64,000 nucleotides of DNA from CAZSXU01 sp964610505. GTDB taxonomy: Bacteria > Arandabacterota > Arandabacteria > JAGLYR01. The stretch lies in assembly GCA_964610505.1 (NCBI GenBank), contig CAZSXU010000015.1, positions 1 through 64,000 on the forward strand, in the 5' to 3' direction. Position numbers and translations under genes: made by a program. Below the pieces are notes generated by a model. The model did no database searches, had not been told where the DNA came from, and saw nothing but the letters and a program-made list of their open reading frames with translations. Shown one piece after another: positions 15,617 to 24,766 of this stretch. Every line of letters begins with the position of its first letter. The stretch's first letter is position 1.

Positions 15617-16582
15617 ATGAAGGAACTCACCGTCGAGCAGCTGTACGAAGAGACCCGGGTCCCGCTGCAGCTGGATCTGGTGTCCGGCACGACCGAATCG
15701 GCCATCTACGTCACCACCAGTGATGTCAATCGTCCGGGACTTCTGCTGGCCGGATTCACGCAGAATTTCTTGAACGAGCGAATCCAGATTCTGGGTGAGA
15801 CGGAGATGCTCTACCTGAGTACACTGGACGAGGACCGGCGCCGACAGGCGATTCGTACGCTGTTCATCGAGCCCCTGCCCTGCATCATTGTCACGAAGGG
15901 ACAGGACGTTGACGCCCTGATCGTGGAGTTGGGCAACGAGAAGAAAGTGCCGATCCTCCGGACGCCCCTCTCGACGACGCCCTTCATTCACCTGTTGACC
16001 GCGCACTTGAGTCAGGCCTTTGCGACGCAAACGGTTGTGCACGGGACCCTCGTGGACGTCTATGGCGTGGGCCTCCTGTTCACGGGTGAGAGCGGAATCG
16101 GGAAGAGCGAATGTGCACTGGACCTGGTGGAGCGCGGACACCGGCTGGTGGCGGACGACGTCGTCGTCGTGACACGCACATCGCCCGGGGTCGTCGTGGG
16201 GCGGGGTGACGACATGCTGCGTCACCATATGGAGATCCGAGGGGTGGGCATCATCGACGTGCCTAAGATGTTCGGCATCCGGGCCGTCAGGAGGCGCAAG
16301 CGAGTCGAGGTGCAGGTTCGGCTCGAGATCTGGGACAAGAAAACGCACTACGATCGGGTGGGGCTGGACGACACGAAGACTTCGATTCTGGGCGTCAAGA
16401 TCGGCTTCGTCACGATTCCGATCATTCCGGGGAAGAACATCACCGTCATTTCGGAGGTCGTGGCACTCACGCACCTGCTGAAGATTTTCGGTCTCGATTC
16501 GGCCAGAGATTTCAGCCAGAGTCTGAAGAGCGCCATCGTGGAGAAGGACTCTCGGATCCTGGACGTTCACGACAACGAGTAG
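15617..16582 (+). CDS. hprK: HPr kinase/phosphorylase
   Basis: HprK phosphorylates and dephosphorylates Ser46 of HPr, coupling carbon or energy status to regulation. The 321-residue protein has the N-terminal domain and, from about residue 150, the catalytic domain with Walker A GESGIGKS and the following ECALDLVERGHRLVADDVV. The family signature MEIRGVGIIDVPKMFG comes next, then a C-terminal region rich in basic residues and hydrophobic strands. The matching HPr at 18979 carries Ser46, so the pair is functional on paper. It lies 27 bases after hpf. Confidence 0.96.
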   Translation: MKELTVEQLYEETRVPLQLDLVSGTTESAIYVTTSDVNRPGLLLAGFTQNFLNERIQILGETEMLYLSTLDEDRRRQAIRTLFIEPLPCIIVTKGQDVDALIVELGNEKKVPILRTPLSTTPFIHLLTAHLSQAFATQTVVHGTLVDVYGVGLLFTGESGIGKSECALDLVERGHRLVADDVVVVTRTSPGVVVGRGDDMLRHHMEIRGVGIIDVPKMFGIRAVRRRKRVEVQVRLEIWDKKTHYDRVGLDDTKTSILGVKIGFVTIPIIPGKNITVISEVVALTHLLKIFGLDSARDFSQSLKSAIVEKDSRILDVHDNE

Positions 16583-16614
16583 GCCGGGATTGCGGCGCGG
16601 GGTCGGCGGGGGAG

Positions 16615-18792
16615 ATGAAGAATCTCTATTTCGTCTTTTGCCTTCACAATCATCAGCCGGTAGGGAACTTCGATCAAGTCGTCGAAGACGCCTACCGGCG
16701 TTCGTACCTGCCCTTTCTCGAAGCCCTGTGGGCCCACCCCTCGGTCACGTTTGTGATGCACGTCTCCGGGTGCCTCTGGGAGTGGATCGAAAGGGTGCAT
16801 CCGGAATATGTGGACCGGGTGCGGGCGGCGGTCGGGCGCGGCCAACTGGAGATCCTGACCGGGGGATTCTACGAGCCGATTCTGGCCATGATTCCCGACG
16901 AGGACAAGCTCTCTCAAATCGGACGCTATTCGGAGCATCTGCGGAATCGGCTGGGCGTGGATCCAAAGGGCATGTGGCTGGCCGAAAGGGTCTGGGAGCC
17001 TCAGCTGGCCCGTTGGCTTGGGGAGGCGGGCGTCCGGTACACGGCCCTGGATGATTTCCATTTCCGGGCCAGCGGAATCCGGCGGGACGCGTTGGTCTCG
17101 CACTTCACGACCGAGGACCAGGGACGATCGATCCAGGTATTCCCGATGAGCGAGACCCTCCGCTATCTCATTCCGTTTGGGTCCGTCGAGGAGACGGAAC
17201 AATACCTCCGATCCAGGGCCGAGGCATTCCCGGGAAGTCTCGTGGTGTTCGGCGATGACGGGGAGAAATTCGGCGTCTGGCCCGGAACCCATCGGACGGT
17301 GTATGAGCGCGGTTGGCTGGAGTCGTTTCTGGCAATGCTCGAGAAGAACGCCGAATGGTTGCATACGGTGACCTTCTCGGAATGGCTCGATCGAAGTGAG
17401 CCGGCCGGGCATGCCTATCTCCCGACGCTCTCGTATCCGGAGATGATGGAGTGGGCGCTCCCGGCGGATTGCTGGAAGGAATTCCGAGAGAATCGGGCGA
17501 TCCTCAAGGGCCCTTCCCACAACGAGAGAAACCCCCGCTTTCTCCGGGGCGGTTACTGGCGGAGCTTTCTCTCCAAGTATCCGGAGAGCTACCGCATGTA
17601 CTCCAGGATGCTGGACGTGCGCCGCCGTCTTGCGGAGGCGGACTCCGGGGGGCGGAGATCCGAATTGGAACCGGCCTGGCTCGATCTCTGGCGAGCACAG
17701 TGCAACTGCGCGTACTGGCATGGGATTTTCGGCGGATTGTACCTGAAGCATCTCCGCTCGGAAATCTATCGCCGGTTGATCTCGGCGGAGTGCGTCCTGG
17801 AGGACGTCCTTCACGGGAAGGGTGATTGGATCGATCGCAGGATGGGTGACGTCGACGGGGATGGAACTTCCGAGATCGTGCTCTCTACGCCGGAAGTGAA
17901 CGTGCTGGTTTCTCCCCGGCGGGGAGGATCTGTTTTCGAGCTGGATTTCAAGCCCGCACGCGCCAATCTTCTGGCCACGCTGGCCCGACGGCCGGAGGGC
18001 TATCACGCGGATCTCGTCCGGGTGTCGCGGAAACCGGGGACGGAGGACGGGGAGCAAACGCAGAGCATACATGATCGCGTGGCGGTCAAGGAGACGGGAT
18101 TGGACTCCCTCCTCGTGTACGACGATGGGCCGCGCGACAGCTGGACGTGTCATTTTCTGCCCGCGTCCGTGACGGCGGCGGATCTGAAAGAGAACCGATA
18201 CGAAGAGCTGGGGGATTTTGCCGATTTGCCCTTCGACCTGCAGGATCTCGAAAGGGTTCCCTCGGAGGAGATCGTGCTCCGGCGAGAGGGCAGAGTCAAC
18301 ACTCCGGCGGGACCCCGGCGCGTGGATATGACCAAGACGCTGCGGGTCGTGCGGCCCGGCGAGTTGGCGCTGACGGTCGATCTCGCGGCTCCGAACGAGT
18401 CCGTGGACGGCGTGTGCTTCGGAACCGTCTTCAACATCGCGTTGAGCGACGGAGCGAATCCCGAGTGCTTCTACGTCCTGAACGGGGCGGGACGAAATGG
18501 GGATCTCCTGGGCGCCGAGGCCGACGACGATGGGATTGACTCGGTCGCCCTGGTGGACGGCTATGTTCCCGTTCGGGTGGATCTGAGCGTGGATCGCAAC
18601 GCGAGGTTGCTTCGGTTCCCGATCGCCACGGTGTCCCAGTCGGAAGACGGCTTCGAGAAATCGTACCAGAGTTCGGTCGTCGTCTTGCTGTGGAAGGTTG
18701 ATCTGCCGCCGGGAGAGCACTGGCGGGTTCGGGTGGGGGTACAGGTGTCGACCCCCGAAGCCGTTGTGGAATCGCCGGCCGGCCGGTTGTAG
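16615..18792 (+). CDS. glycoside hydrolase family 57, probable 4-alpha-glucanotransferase/alpha-amylase
   Basis: GH57 enzymes cut or transfer alpha-1,4-glucan chains. The 725-residue protein starts MKNLYFVFCLHNHQPVGNF, the family's N-terminal signature. The probable nucleophile Glu lies in TGGFYEPI (near residue 87) and the probable acid/base Asp in the VVFGDDGEKFG segment (near residue 220). The C-terminal half carries the DUF1925/DUF1926-type beta domains of the Thermococcus 4-alpha-glucanotransferase type, including D-V-D-G-D-G near residue 415. There is no signal peptide, so it works in the cytoplasm, probably on glycogen. Its last codons form the first unit of a 36-bp tandem array that continues past the stop. 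Confidence 0.9.
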   Translation: MKNLYFVFCLHNHQPVGNFDQVVEDAYRRSYLPFLEALWAHPSVTFVMHVSGCLWEWIERVHPEYVDRVRAAVGRGQLEILTGGFYEPILAMIPDEDKLSQIGRYSEHLRNRLGVDPKGMWLAERVWEPQLARWLGEAGVRYTALDDFHFRASGIRRDALVSHFTTEDQGRSIQVFPMSETLRYLIPFGSVEETEQYLRSRAEAFPGSLVVFGDDGEKFGVWPGTHRTVYERGWLESFLAMLEKNAEWLHTVTFSEWLDRSEPAGHAYLPTLSYPEMMEWALPADCWKEFRENRAILKGPSHNERNPRFLRGGYWRSFLSKYPESYRMYSRMLDVRRRLAEADSGGRRSELEPAWLDLWRAQCNCAYWHGIFGGLYLKHLRSEIYRRLISAECVLEDVLHGKGDWIDRRMGDVDGDGTSEIVLSTPEVNVLVSPRRGGSVFELDFKPARANLLATLARRPEGYHADLVRVSRKPGTEDGEQTQSIHDRVAVKETGLDSLLVYDDGPRDSWTCHFLPASVTAADLKENRYEELGDFADLPFDLQDLERVPSEEIVLRREGRVNTPAGPRRVDMTKTLRVVRPGELALTVDLAAPNESVDGVCFGTVFNIALSDGANPECFYVLNGAGRNGDLLGAEADDDGIDSVALVDGYVPVRVDLSVDRNARLLRFPIATVSQSEDGFEKSYQSSVVVLLWKVDLPPGEHWRVRVGVQVSTPEAVVESPAGRL

Positions 18793-18947
18793 GGCGCGTT
18801 CGTAGAGTCGTTGGCCGGCCGTCTAGTATGTGCGTCCACAGGGTCGTTGGCCGGCGGTCTGGTATGTGCGTCCACAGGGTCGTTGGCCGCCGTCTGGTTT
18901 GTGCGTCCAGAGAGTCACCGGCCGGCCCTGTGCAGAGTGCGTCGAGG
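18769..18947. repeat. 36-bp tandem array anchored on the GH57 stop codon
   Basis: Five units of 35-36 bases run from the last codons of the GH57 gene into the spacer: 18769, 18805, 18841, 18877 and a degenerate one from 18912. Units share GTCGTTGGCCGGCCGTCT and TGTGCGTCCACA. Unit 1 holds the real stop codon (18790-18792). The in-frame downstream copies could be read as a short hydrophobic peptide, but no start or ribosome binding site supports that. Confidence 0.85.
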
Positions 18948-18978
18948 TGACCGTTTCAGAGGGGGACGTCCGGAGCGA

Positions 18979-19245
18979 ATGCTGGAACGCAGAGTGACCA
19001 TCACCAACAAGTTCGGACTTCACGCCCGGCCTTGCGCCGAGTTCGTGAAATTGGCCAGCACTTTCGTCTCCGATATTGTCGTGGGAGTCGACGACACGGA
19101 GGTCAACGGGAAGAGCATCATGGGCGTAATGATGCTCGCGGCGGGTAAGGGAACCCAGATTCGAATTCGCGCCACGGGCATGGACGAGAAGGATGCGGTC
19201 CGGGCACTGACGGATCTGGTGACCGGGAAATTCGAGGAAGAGTGA
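18979..19245 (+). CDS. ptsH: phosphocarrier protein HPr
   Basis: HPr takes phosphate from EI on His15 and is phosphorylated on Ser46 by HprK. In this 88-residue protein both sites are at their exact standard positions: G-L-H15-A-R-P and N-G-K-S46-I-M-G-V-M-M-L. The start at 18979 is preferred because upstream in-frame codons lie in the tandem repeat. The stop codon overlaps the ptsI start (GTGATG), so the two are coupled. No EII permease is in the window. This suggests a regulatory role, for example through HPr-Ser-P, but permeases could lie elsewhere. Confidence 0.96.
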   Translation: MLERRVTITNKFGLHARPCAEFVKLASTFVSDIVVGVDDTEVNGKSIMGVMMLAAGKGTQIRIRATGMDEKDAVRALTDLVTGKFEEE

Positions 19246-21032
19246 TGTCGAGTTCTTGGAGGCCGTACGGAGCGAATTCTCCGCGCAAGATTCTCGAGGG
19301 GATCAGTGCGTCTCCGGAAGTGCGCATTGGGAAGGTTCTCCTGGTGAAGGTGGGGGTCGATGATTTCGTGCGCCGCCGGATCGACTCCGACGAGGTCGAT
19401 GTCGAAATCATGCGCCTGAGAGAGGCGATTCGGAAAACGCGAGAAGAGCTGGAAGGACTCCAGGGCAAGCTGGCCCAGGAGTTCGGCCCGGAGCACGCCA
19501 AGATCGTCGAGGCGGATATCCTGATTCTCGACGATCCGATGGTGTTGGATGAGACCGTTCGGCTGGTCACGGAGGAGAAAGAGAACGCCGAGTGGGCTTT
19601 CCATGGCGGCGTTTCGAGAGTCATCCATGCGCTGGAGGCCATTGAGGACGACTACCTGCGGCATCGGTCGACCGACGTCAAGGATATCCTGCGCCGCGTA
19701 TTGCGGCACTTGGCGTCTCCTTCCCGTTCGGGGTTGCGCGAAATCAACGAGCCCGTGGTGGTGGTTGCGCCCGATCTGTCGGTCGCGGAGCTGGCGCAGA
19801 TGCCGAGAAAGAACATTCTGGCCATCGCCACGGACCGTGGAGGGCGGTACTCGCACACCGCTATTTCCGCCAGGGAGAAGTGGCGCATCCCGGCCGTTGT
19901 AGGCCTGGGTGATGTGTCCCGGTCCGTCCGGGACGGCGACATCATCGTGGTGGACGGAAACCGGGGCGTCGTCGTGATCAATCCGACGCCGACGGAACTC
20001 GAGCAATACGGGGAGGAAGAGAAACGGGTAGCGATCCGGGTGGCGCCCAAGGCGCCGGCCGTTCGAGAGCCGGCGGTTACGTCGGACGGACACCAGCTGG
20101 ATCTCTCGGCCAACATCGAGTCGGTGGACGAGCTGGACCTGGTGATCTCCCAGGGTGCGAACGGCGTGGGGCTGTACAGGACCGAGTTTGCGTTTCTCGG
20201 GCGCAAGGATCTGCCCGGAGAGGAAGAACAGTTCCAGATCTACCGGGAACTGGCCGAGAGGTTGAAACCCGACTACGCCGTCGTCCGCACCGTCGATCTG
20301 GGAGGCGACAAGCTTCTTCCGGATGCCCAGGCGCGTCCCGAGGACAATCCGTTTCTGGGATGGCGCGGTGTACGGTTGAGCCTGGCCAGGCCGGATATCT
20401 TCAAGACCCAGCTTCGGGCGATTCTGAGGGCCGGGGCGTACGGATCCCTGAAGGTGCTTCTGCCGATGGTGTCCTGCGTCGAGGAGATGCGAGAGGCGCG
20501 TGTCTTGTTCGAGGAGGTCAAGGAGGACCTGCGGCGCAAGAGGATCGCTTTTGATGAAAACTGTCCCCTGGGGGCTATGATCGAAACCCCCTCCGCCGCG
20601 ACCATCGCCGACTTTCTGGCGGAAGAATCGGACTATTTCTCCGTCGGATCCAACGATCTCGTCCAGTACACGCTCGCCGCGGACCGGGGCAACGAGAAGG
20701 TGGCCCATCTCTATGAGCCGATGCATCCGGCCATCCTGAGAATGATGAAGAGCGTCGTGGAGACCGCCAAGGCGAAGAAGCGGTGGATTGGAATCTGTGG
20801 AGAGATGGGGAGCGACCCCCTGGCCACTTTCGTACTGGTGGGGATGGGCTACGACGAGATCAGCACCAACCCCATCGTTCTTCCGGAGATTCGGAGCATC
20901 ATTTCAGCCGTGAGTTACCGAGAGGCGCAGGAGATTGCTCGAACGTGCCTGACGTTCCGAACATCCGCTGAAGTCCGGGCCTATGTGCGAAAGAACTTGG
21001 TGGCCAGGTTGCGAGAGGCCGACGGCGCTTGA
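19245..21032 (+). CDS. ptsI: phosphoenolpyruvate-protein phosphotransferase (Enzyme I)
   Basis: EI autophosphorylates with PEP and passes the phosphate to HPr. The 595-residue protein has the N-terminal HPr-binding domain, the active-site His in GGRYSHTAISARE (near residue 207), and the PEP-binding TIM-barrel domain. That domain carries VGLYRTEFAFLGR, LGWRGVRLSL, MIETPSA, SVGSNDLVQYTLAADRGN and WIGICGEMGSDP. All catalytic features are kept. ATG 19245 overlaps the stop of ptsH. The last 8 codons start a 42-bp tandem array that repeats beyond the stop. Confidence 0.96.
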   Translation: MSSSWRPYGANSPRKILEGISASPEVRIGKVLLVKVGVDDFVRRRIDSDEVDVEIMRLREAIRKTREELEGLQGKLAQEFGPEHAKIVEADILILDDPMVLDETVRLVTEEKENAEWAFHGGVSRVIHALEAIEDDYLRHRSTDVKDILRRVLRHLASPSRSGLREINEPVVVVAPDLSVAELAQMPRKNILAIATDRGGRYSHTAISAREKWRIPAVVGLGDVSRSVRDGDIIVVDGNRGVVVINPTPTELEQYGEEEKRVAIRVAPKAPAVREPAVTSDGHQLDLSANIESVDELDLVISQGANGVGLYRTEFAFLGRKDLPGEEEQFQIYRELAERLKPDYAVVRTVDLGGDKLLPDAQARPEDNPFLGWRGVRLSLARPDIFKTQLRAILRAGAYGSLKVLLPMVSCVEEMREARVLFEEVKEDLRRKRIAFDENCPLGAMIETPSAATIADFLAEESDYFSVGSNDLVQYTLAADRGNEKVAHLYEPMHPAILRMMKSVVETAKAKKRWIGICGEMGSDPLATFVLVGMGYDEISTNPIVLPEIRSIISAVSYREAQEIARTCLTFRTSAEVRAYVRKNLVARLREADGA

Positions 21033-21151
21033 TTGACTTGTGGGGTCGAATTGCGAGAGATCGACGGCGCTTGATTGACTTGTGGGGGCCGCCCGGCGAG
21101 AGATCGACGGCGCTTGATTGACTTGTGGGGTCGCCCGGCGCGAGATCGACG
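21009..21151. repeat. 42-bp tandem array anchored on the ptsI stop codon
   Basis: Three full units (21009, 21051, 21094) and a partial fourth (21136) have a period of 42-43 bases. Each unit contains GACGGCGCTTGATTGACTTG; the TGA that ends ptsI is at 21030-21032 in unit 1 and is preserved in units 2 and 3. The array fills the whole spacer to the next gene. Confidence 0.9.
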
Positions 21152-21175
21152 GCCGTTGCTGATGGGGGAGACGGC

Positions 21176-22249
21176 ATGAAGGGGTTGGATCTTGACCGCG
21201 TGGATCTGCTGGATTCGGCGGACCCGGGTGGGATGCTCGGCAGGGTGGAAGGTTTCGAGGATCAATGCCGCAAGGCCGTTGAGATCGGTCGCGGCGCTCC
21301 CCTGCCGGCGGGGAGAGCGTTTCGCGCGATCGTGATGGCGGGTATGGGGGGATCCGCGATCGGGGGGGATCTCCTGGGAACCTGCTTTGCGAGGGATCTC
21401 CGGCAGCCGTGGGTGGTGAACCGCGGCTATAGCCTCCCGGGGTGGGTGGACGCCGACACGCTTCTTCTGGTGGCCAGCTACTCGGGGAATACCGAGGAAA
21501 CGCTCCATGCGTTCGAGGAGGGGGTCTCACGGGGCGCAACGGTCGTCTGCCTGACCTCAGGGGGAACGCTGGCAGCCAGAGCCCTTGAGGCGGGTTTGCC
21601 GCTGATTCGGATCCCCGGAGGGCTCCCGCCCCGAGCGGCCTTGGGCTACTCCTTCTTTCCGCTTGCGGTGGCGCTGGGGCGCCTCGGGCTGGTCCCGACG
21701 AGCGACACGGATCTGGCCGAAGCCCTGGAAACGATTCGAAGCGCCGGCGAGCGTTGGGGACGCTCCCGACCGGCGGCGGAGAACACGGCCAAGTCGCTGG
21801 CGCTCGCTCTGGACGGATGTCTACCCCTCGTCTACGTCGGCGACGGGCTGCTGTCGTCCGTTGCGACGCGCTGGAAAGGACAGTTCAACGAAAACTCTAA
21901 GATATTGGCGTATACGGCTGTATTTCCAGAGGTTAACCATAACGAGATTGAAGGTTGGGAAGGGGCTCGCCGACTCGGCCAGCGGACCCATTTGATACTC
22001 CTCCGAGATACTGACGACTCTCCTCGGGTGCAACGGAGGATGGAGGTGACGACCGGGATCATCGGAGATCGAGCCGACCGGATCACCGAGCTCTGGGGGA
22101 ACGGGAGGTGCCGAATGGCACGAATGTTCTCTCTGGTGTGTCTGGGAGACTTCGTGAGCGTCTATCTGGCGCTTCTGTCGGGCACGGATCCGACGCCGGT
22201 CGACAACATTGATCGTTTGAAGGACGCCCTGGCAAACCTGCCGCAGTAG
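21176..22249 (+). CDS. bifunctional phosphoglucose/phosphomannose isomerase
   Basis: This enzyme interconverts glucose-6-P or mannose-6-P with fructose-6-P. The 357-residue protein has two SIS domains. Key family features are GMGGSAIGGDLL (near residue 55), SYSGNTEETL with the sugar-phosphate-binding serines, IPGGLPPRAALGYSF, and the catalytic region FNENSKILAYTAVFPEVNHNEIEGWEG. This matches the archaeal/bacterial Pgi-Pmi family, not classical Pgi. The ATG at 21176 has GGGGGAGACGGC upstream. It is followed by a nucleotidyltransferase, consistent with supply of activated sugars. Confidence 0.93.
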   Translation: MKGLDLDRVDLLDSADPGGMLGRVEGFEDQCRKAVEIGRGAPLPAGRAFRAIVMAGMGGSAIGGDLLGTCFARDLRQPWVVNRGYSLPGWVDADTLLLVASYSGNTEETLHAFEEGVSRGATVVCLTSGGTLAARALEAGLPLIRIPGGLPPRAALGYSFFPLAVALGRLGLVPTSDTDLAEALETIRSAGERWGRSRPAAENTAKSLALALDGCLPLVYVGDGLLSSVATRWKGQFNENSKILAYTAVFPEVNHNEIEGWEGARRLGQRTHLILLRDTDDSPRVQRRMEVTTGIIGDRADRITELWGNGRCRMARMFSLVCLGDFVSVYLALLSGTDPTPVDNIDRLKDALANLPQ

Positions 22250-22291
22250 GTCCGGGGCCTGGACGCCCATTGGGGGAAAGGAAGGGACCTG

Positions 22292-23272
22292 GTGAAGGTT
22301 GTCATTCCCGCTGCCGGGGTCGGAACACGGCTTCGGCCGCACACGCACACGGTTCCGAAAGCCCTGCTCTACGTGGCGGGCAAGCCGATTCTCGGACACA
22401 TCATCGACATGGTGTCCGGGTTGGACGTCGAAGAGATCATCCTCGTCGTCGGCTACATGAGGGAAAAGATCGAAGAGTTCGTGGCCAAGAACTACGATCT
22501 TCCTATCCGCGCCGTGGAGCAGGAAGAACCCCAGGGTCTCGGCCACGCGATCTGGGTGACGCGGGAAGCTGTTGGGCGGGGGTCGCCGCTCCTCGTGATT
22601 CTGGGTGACACGATCTTCGACCTGGATTTCAGCCCCATTGTCCGGGGCGCGGCCAATCTGATCGGGGTAAGAGAGGTCGAGGATCCGAGACGCTTCGGAG
22701 TCGTCAAGACCGAGGGCGAGCGCATCGTCGGCTTCGTGGAAAAACCCGACAAACCGCCGAGCAAGAAAGCCATCGTGGGCTTATATTATTTCACGGACGG
22801 CGCGCTCCTCTACGATGCGCTGGATGAGGTGGTCGAGAGGAACATCCGGACCAAGGGTGAGTACCAGCTGACCGATGCTCTCCAGATCTTGCTGGAGCGG
22901 GGTATGGATATGGCCTGCCTTCCCATCGAGGGCTGGTTCGATTGCGGGAGTCGGGAGACGCTCCTGGAGACGAACCGGTATTTGCTGGACCGGATGACGA
23001 CGAGCCGGGAGATCCCCGGGTCCATTGTGGTGCCGCCGGTGTCCGTTGATCCCTCCGCTACGGTGGAGGCCTCGATCATCGGGCCGTACGTCTCGGTGGC
23101 GGGTGGGACCGTGATCCGCAGATCCGTCGTCCGCAACAGTATTCTCGGGGAAGAGGCGTTGGTGGAGAACGCTCTGCTGGAAGGGTCCCTCGTCGGGAAC
23201 CAGGCGGTGGTTCGGGACGCGTCCCGCAGGCTCAACGTGGGAGACTCCTCGGAAATCGATCTCGGACTCTAG
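22292..23272 (+). CDS. sugar-1-phosphate nucleotidyltransferase
   Basis: This family makes NDP-sugars from sugar-1-P and NTP. The 326-residue protein has the nucleotide-binding signature PAAGVGTRLRPHTHTVPKALL, the substrate-site DLDF near residue 112, FVEKPDKP near 150 and EGWFDCGSRETL near 211. A short left-handed beta-helix tail (residues about 245-320, with spaced V/I-x-N-S-x-I-G-type turns) resembles those of long GlmU/RmlA relatives. The exact nucleotide and sugar (dTDP-glucose, UDP-glucose or GDP-mannose) cannot be told from sequence. It starts with GTG at 22292 behind GGAAGGGACCTG. It is 42 bases downstream of the isomerase gene. Confidence 0.88.
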   Translation: MKVVIPAAGVGTRLRPHTHTVPKALLYVAGKPILGHIIDMVSGLDVEEIILVVGYMREKIEEFVAKNYDLPIRAVEQEEPQGLGHAIWVTREAVGRGSPLLVILGDTIFDLDFSPIVRGAANLIGVREVEDPRRFGVVKTEGERIVGFVEKPDKPPSKKAIVGLYYFTDGALLYDALDEVVERNIRTKGEYQLTDALQILLERGMDMACLPIEGWFDCGSRETLLETNRYLLDRMTTSREIPGSIVVPPVSVDPSATVEASIIGPYVSVAGGTVIRRSVVRNSILGEEALVENALLEGSLVGNQAVVRDASRRLNVGDSSEIDLGL

Positions 23273-23293
23273 TGGGGGCGTGGTATTTTCGGA

Positions 23294-23322
23294 TTGTCTG
23301 AAGTCCCCGAATACGCTACAGT
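23294..23322 (+). promoter_or_regulatory. candidate promoter for metK
   Basis: TTGTCT and TACAGT are spaced by 17 bases, giving a leader of about 70 bases before the metK start. I see no SAM riboswitch fold in that short leader. Confidence 0.4.
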
Positions 23323-23398
23323 TCAGGCACGGCACTTCGAAACGGTATCAGTCCACGGAATCCCCGGGTGACGCGCGGGGACAGGGGGAGGAAGCTCG

Positions 23399-24559
23399 AT
23401 GGGAAGAACTCGACTTTTTACATCGGAGTCCGTTACGGAGGGGCATCCCGACAAGATGGCGGACCAGATTTCGGACGGAGTGCTGGACGCCGTGATGGAG
23501 TCGGATCCGGAGCACGGGCGGGTCGCCTGTGAAACGCTCCTCACGACAGGCGTGGCGCTGGTGGCCGGCGAGATCACGACCGGATCCTACGTGGACATCC
23601 CCGCGATTGTCCGCGACGTGGTGAAGGACATCGGCTACGTGCGCGCGGATTTCGGTTTCAGCTACAAGAGCTGCGCCGTACTGACGTCGATCCATGAGCA
23701 GTCTCCCGATATCGCCCAGGGAGTCGATCCCGGCGGGGCCGGTGACCAGGGGATGATGTTCGGCTATGCCACGCGTGAGACGCCGGAACTCATGCCCCTT
23801 CCGATCACGCTGGCGCACCGGCTGACCAAACGCCTGGCCGAAGTGCGCAAGAAGGGACACCTTCCGTATCTCCGCCCCGACGGGAAATCCCAGGTGACGG
23901 TGGAGTACGACGGAGACACGCCGGTGCGTGTGGACACCGTTGTGATTGCCGCACAGCATGCCGATGACAAAGATTTGGAGACGATGAAGCAGGAGATCTG
24001 GGATCAGGTCGTCGTCCCCAGCATTCCCGAGGAATACATGGACAAGTCCCGGCCGATGACGTATTTCATGAACCGCACGGGGCGATTTGTCGTCGGAGGT
24101 CCTCAGGGGGACACGGGATTGACGGGCCGGAAGATCATTGTGGACACGTACGGCGGTGTGGGGAGTCACGGGGGCGGCGCGTTTTCGGGCAAAGACGCAA
24201 CGAAGGTGGACCGCTCAGGTTCCTACTGCGCCCGGTACATTGCAAAACACATCGTGGCGGCCGGCCTGGCCGACCGGTGCGAGATTCAGCTGGCGTATGC
24301 GATCGGAGAACCGGAGCCGGTCTCCATCATGGTGGATGCGCGCGGGGGCGAGGAGGTTGCCGAGGAAGCCTATGTGAAGGCGGTGCGAGACGTATTCGAG
24401 CTGACGCCGACCGCCATGATCGGAATGCTTCAACTCCGCCGTCCCATCTTTCGAAAGACGGCCGCCTACGGCCACTTCGGCCGTGAGGAGAAGGAGTTCA
24501 CCTGGGAGAACTGCGACCGGGTGGACGCGCTGCGGAAGGCCGTGGGGCAGTACGTCTGA
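23399..24559 (+). CDS. metK: S-adenosylmethionine synthetase
   Basis: MetK makes SAM from methionine and ATP. The 386-residue protein has the signature regions FTSESVTEGHPDKMADQISD, GAGDQGMMFGYATRETPE and GGPQGDTGLTGRKIIVDTYGG, and GGGAFSGKDATKVDRSGSY with the conserved Lys/Asp set. Length matches the bacterial enzyme (380-400). The ATG at 23399 follows GGGAGGAAGCTCG. A terminator built from a heptamer array lies at its 3' end. Confidence 0.97.
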   Translation: MGRTRLFTSESVTEGHPDKMADQISDGVLDAVMESDPEHGRVACETLLTTGVALVAGEITTGSYVDIPAIVRDVVKDIGYVRADFGFSYKSCAVLTSIHEQSPDIAQGVDPGGAGDQGMMFGYATRETPELMPLPITLAHRLTKRLAEVRKKGHLPYLRPDGKSQVTVEYDGDTPVRVDTVVIAAQHADDKDLETMKQEIWDQVVVPSIPEEYMDKSRPMTYFMNRTGRFVVGGPQGDTGLTGRKIIVDTYGGVGSHGGGAFSGKDATKVDRSGSYCARYIAKHIVAAGLADRCEIQLAYAIGEPEPVSIMVDARGGEEVAEEAYVKAVRDVFELTPTAMIGMLQLRRPIFRKTAAYGHFGREEKEFTWENCDRVDALRKAVGQYV

Positions 24560-24565
24560 GCAGAG

Positions 24566-24614
24566 AGTTGAAAGTCGAAAGTTGAGAGTCGAAAACGGAA
24601 AGCCGAGAGCCGGA
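24566..24614. repeat. heptanucleotide array (AGTCGAA type) merging into terminator
   Basis: Seven successive 7-base units such as AGTTGAA, AGTCGAA, AGTTGAG, AACGGAA and AGCCGAG run end to end. The last two units form the left arm of the metK terminator hairpin, so the array and the terminator are one piece of sequence. Confidence 0.75.
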
Positions 24615-24634
24615 TGAAGAGGCTCTCGGCTTTT
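24600..24634 (+). terminator. rho-independent terminator of metK
   Basis: GCCGAGAGCC (24602-24611) pairs with GGCTCTCGGC (24621-24630), extended by AA/TT, followed by TTTT. Confidence 0.85.
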
Positions 24635-24650
24635 CTGTATGTCGTACAGA

Positions 24651-24766
24651 CCCTATTCCTAGTCGCTCGACACTCGTCACCTGTCACCTGGGTTTTGCCG
24701 CTGGTCTTGCTGCTGGGTTACCGCGTGACACGTGACGGGTCACGGGTGACAAGGGATAGGGCACCG
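24651..24766. repeat. direct repeat E, copy 1
   Basis: The outer parts of this segment recur at 24973-25075: ACCCTATTCCTAGTCGCTCG followed by ACTCGTC-type heptamers, then GTGACACGTGACGGGTCACG. The internal 20-30 bases differ. Both parts are themselves 7-nt arrays (24672-24692 and 24725-24759). Confidence 0.8.

Noticed and set aside
16567..18720. A 717-codon minus-strand frame opposite GH57
   Set aside because: Same reason: the plus strand encodes a full GH57 enzyme with its motifs, while the minus frame is composition-driven.
18811..18978. In-frame N-terminal extension of HPr with hydrophobic repeats
   Set aside because: It is the translated 36-bp tandem array, has no start signal, and would move His15 and Ser46 from their exact standard positions.
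23273..23398. SAM riboswitch before metK
   Set aside because: The leader is short and lacks the conserved SAM-I or SAM-II core; only a plausible promoter was found.
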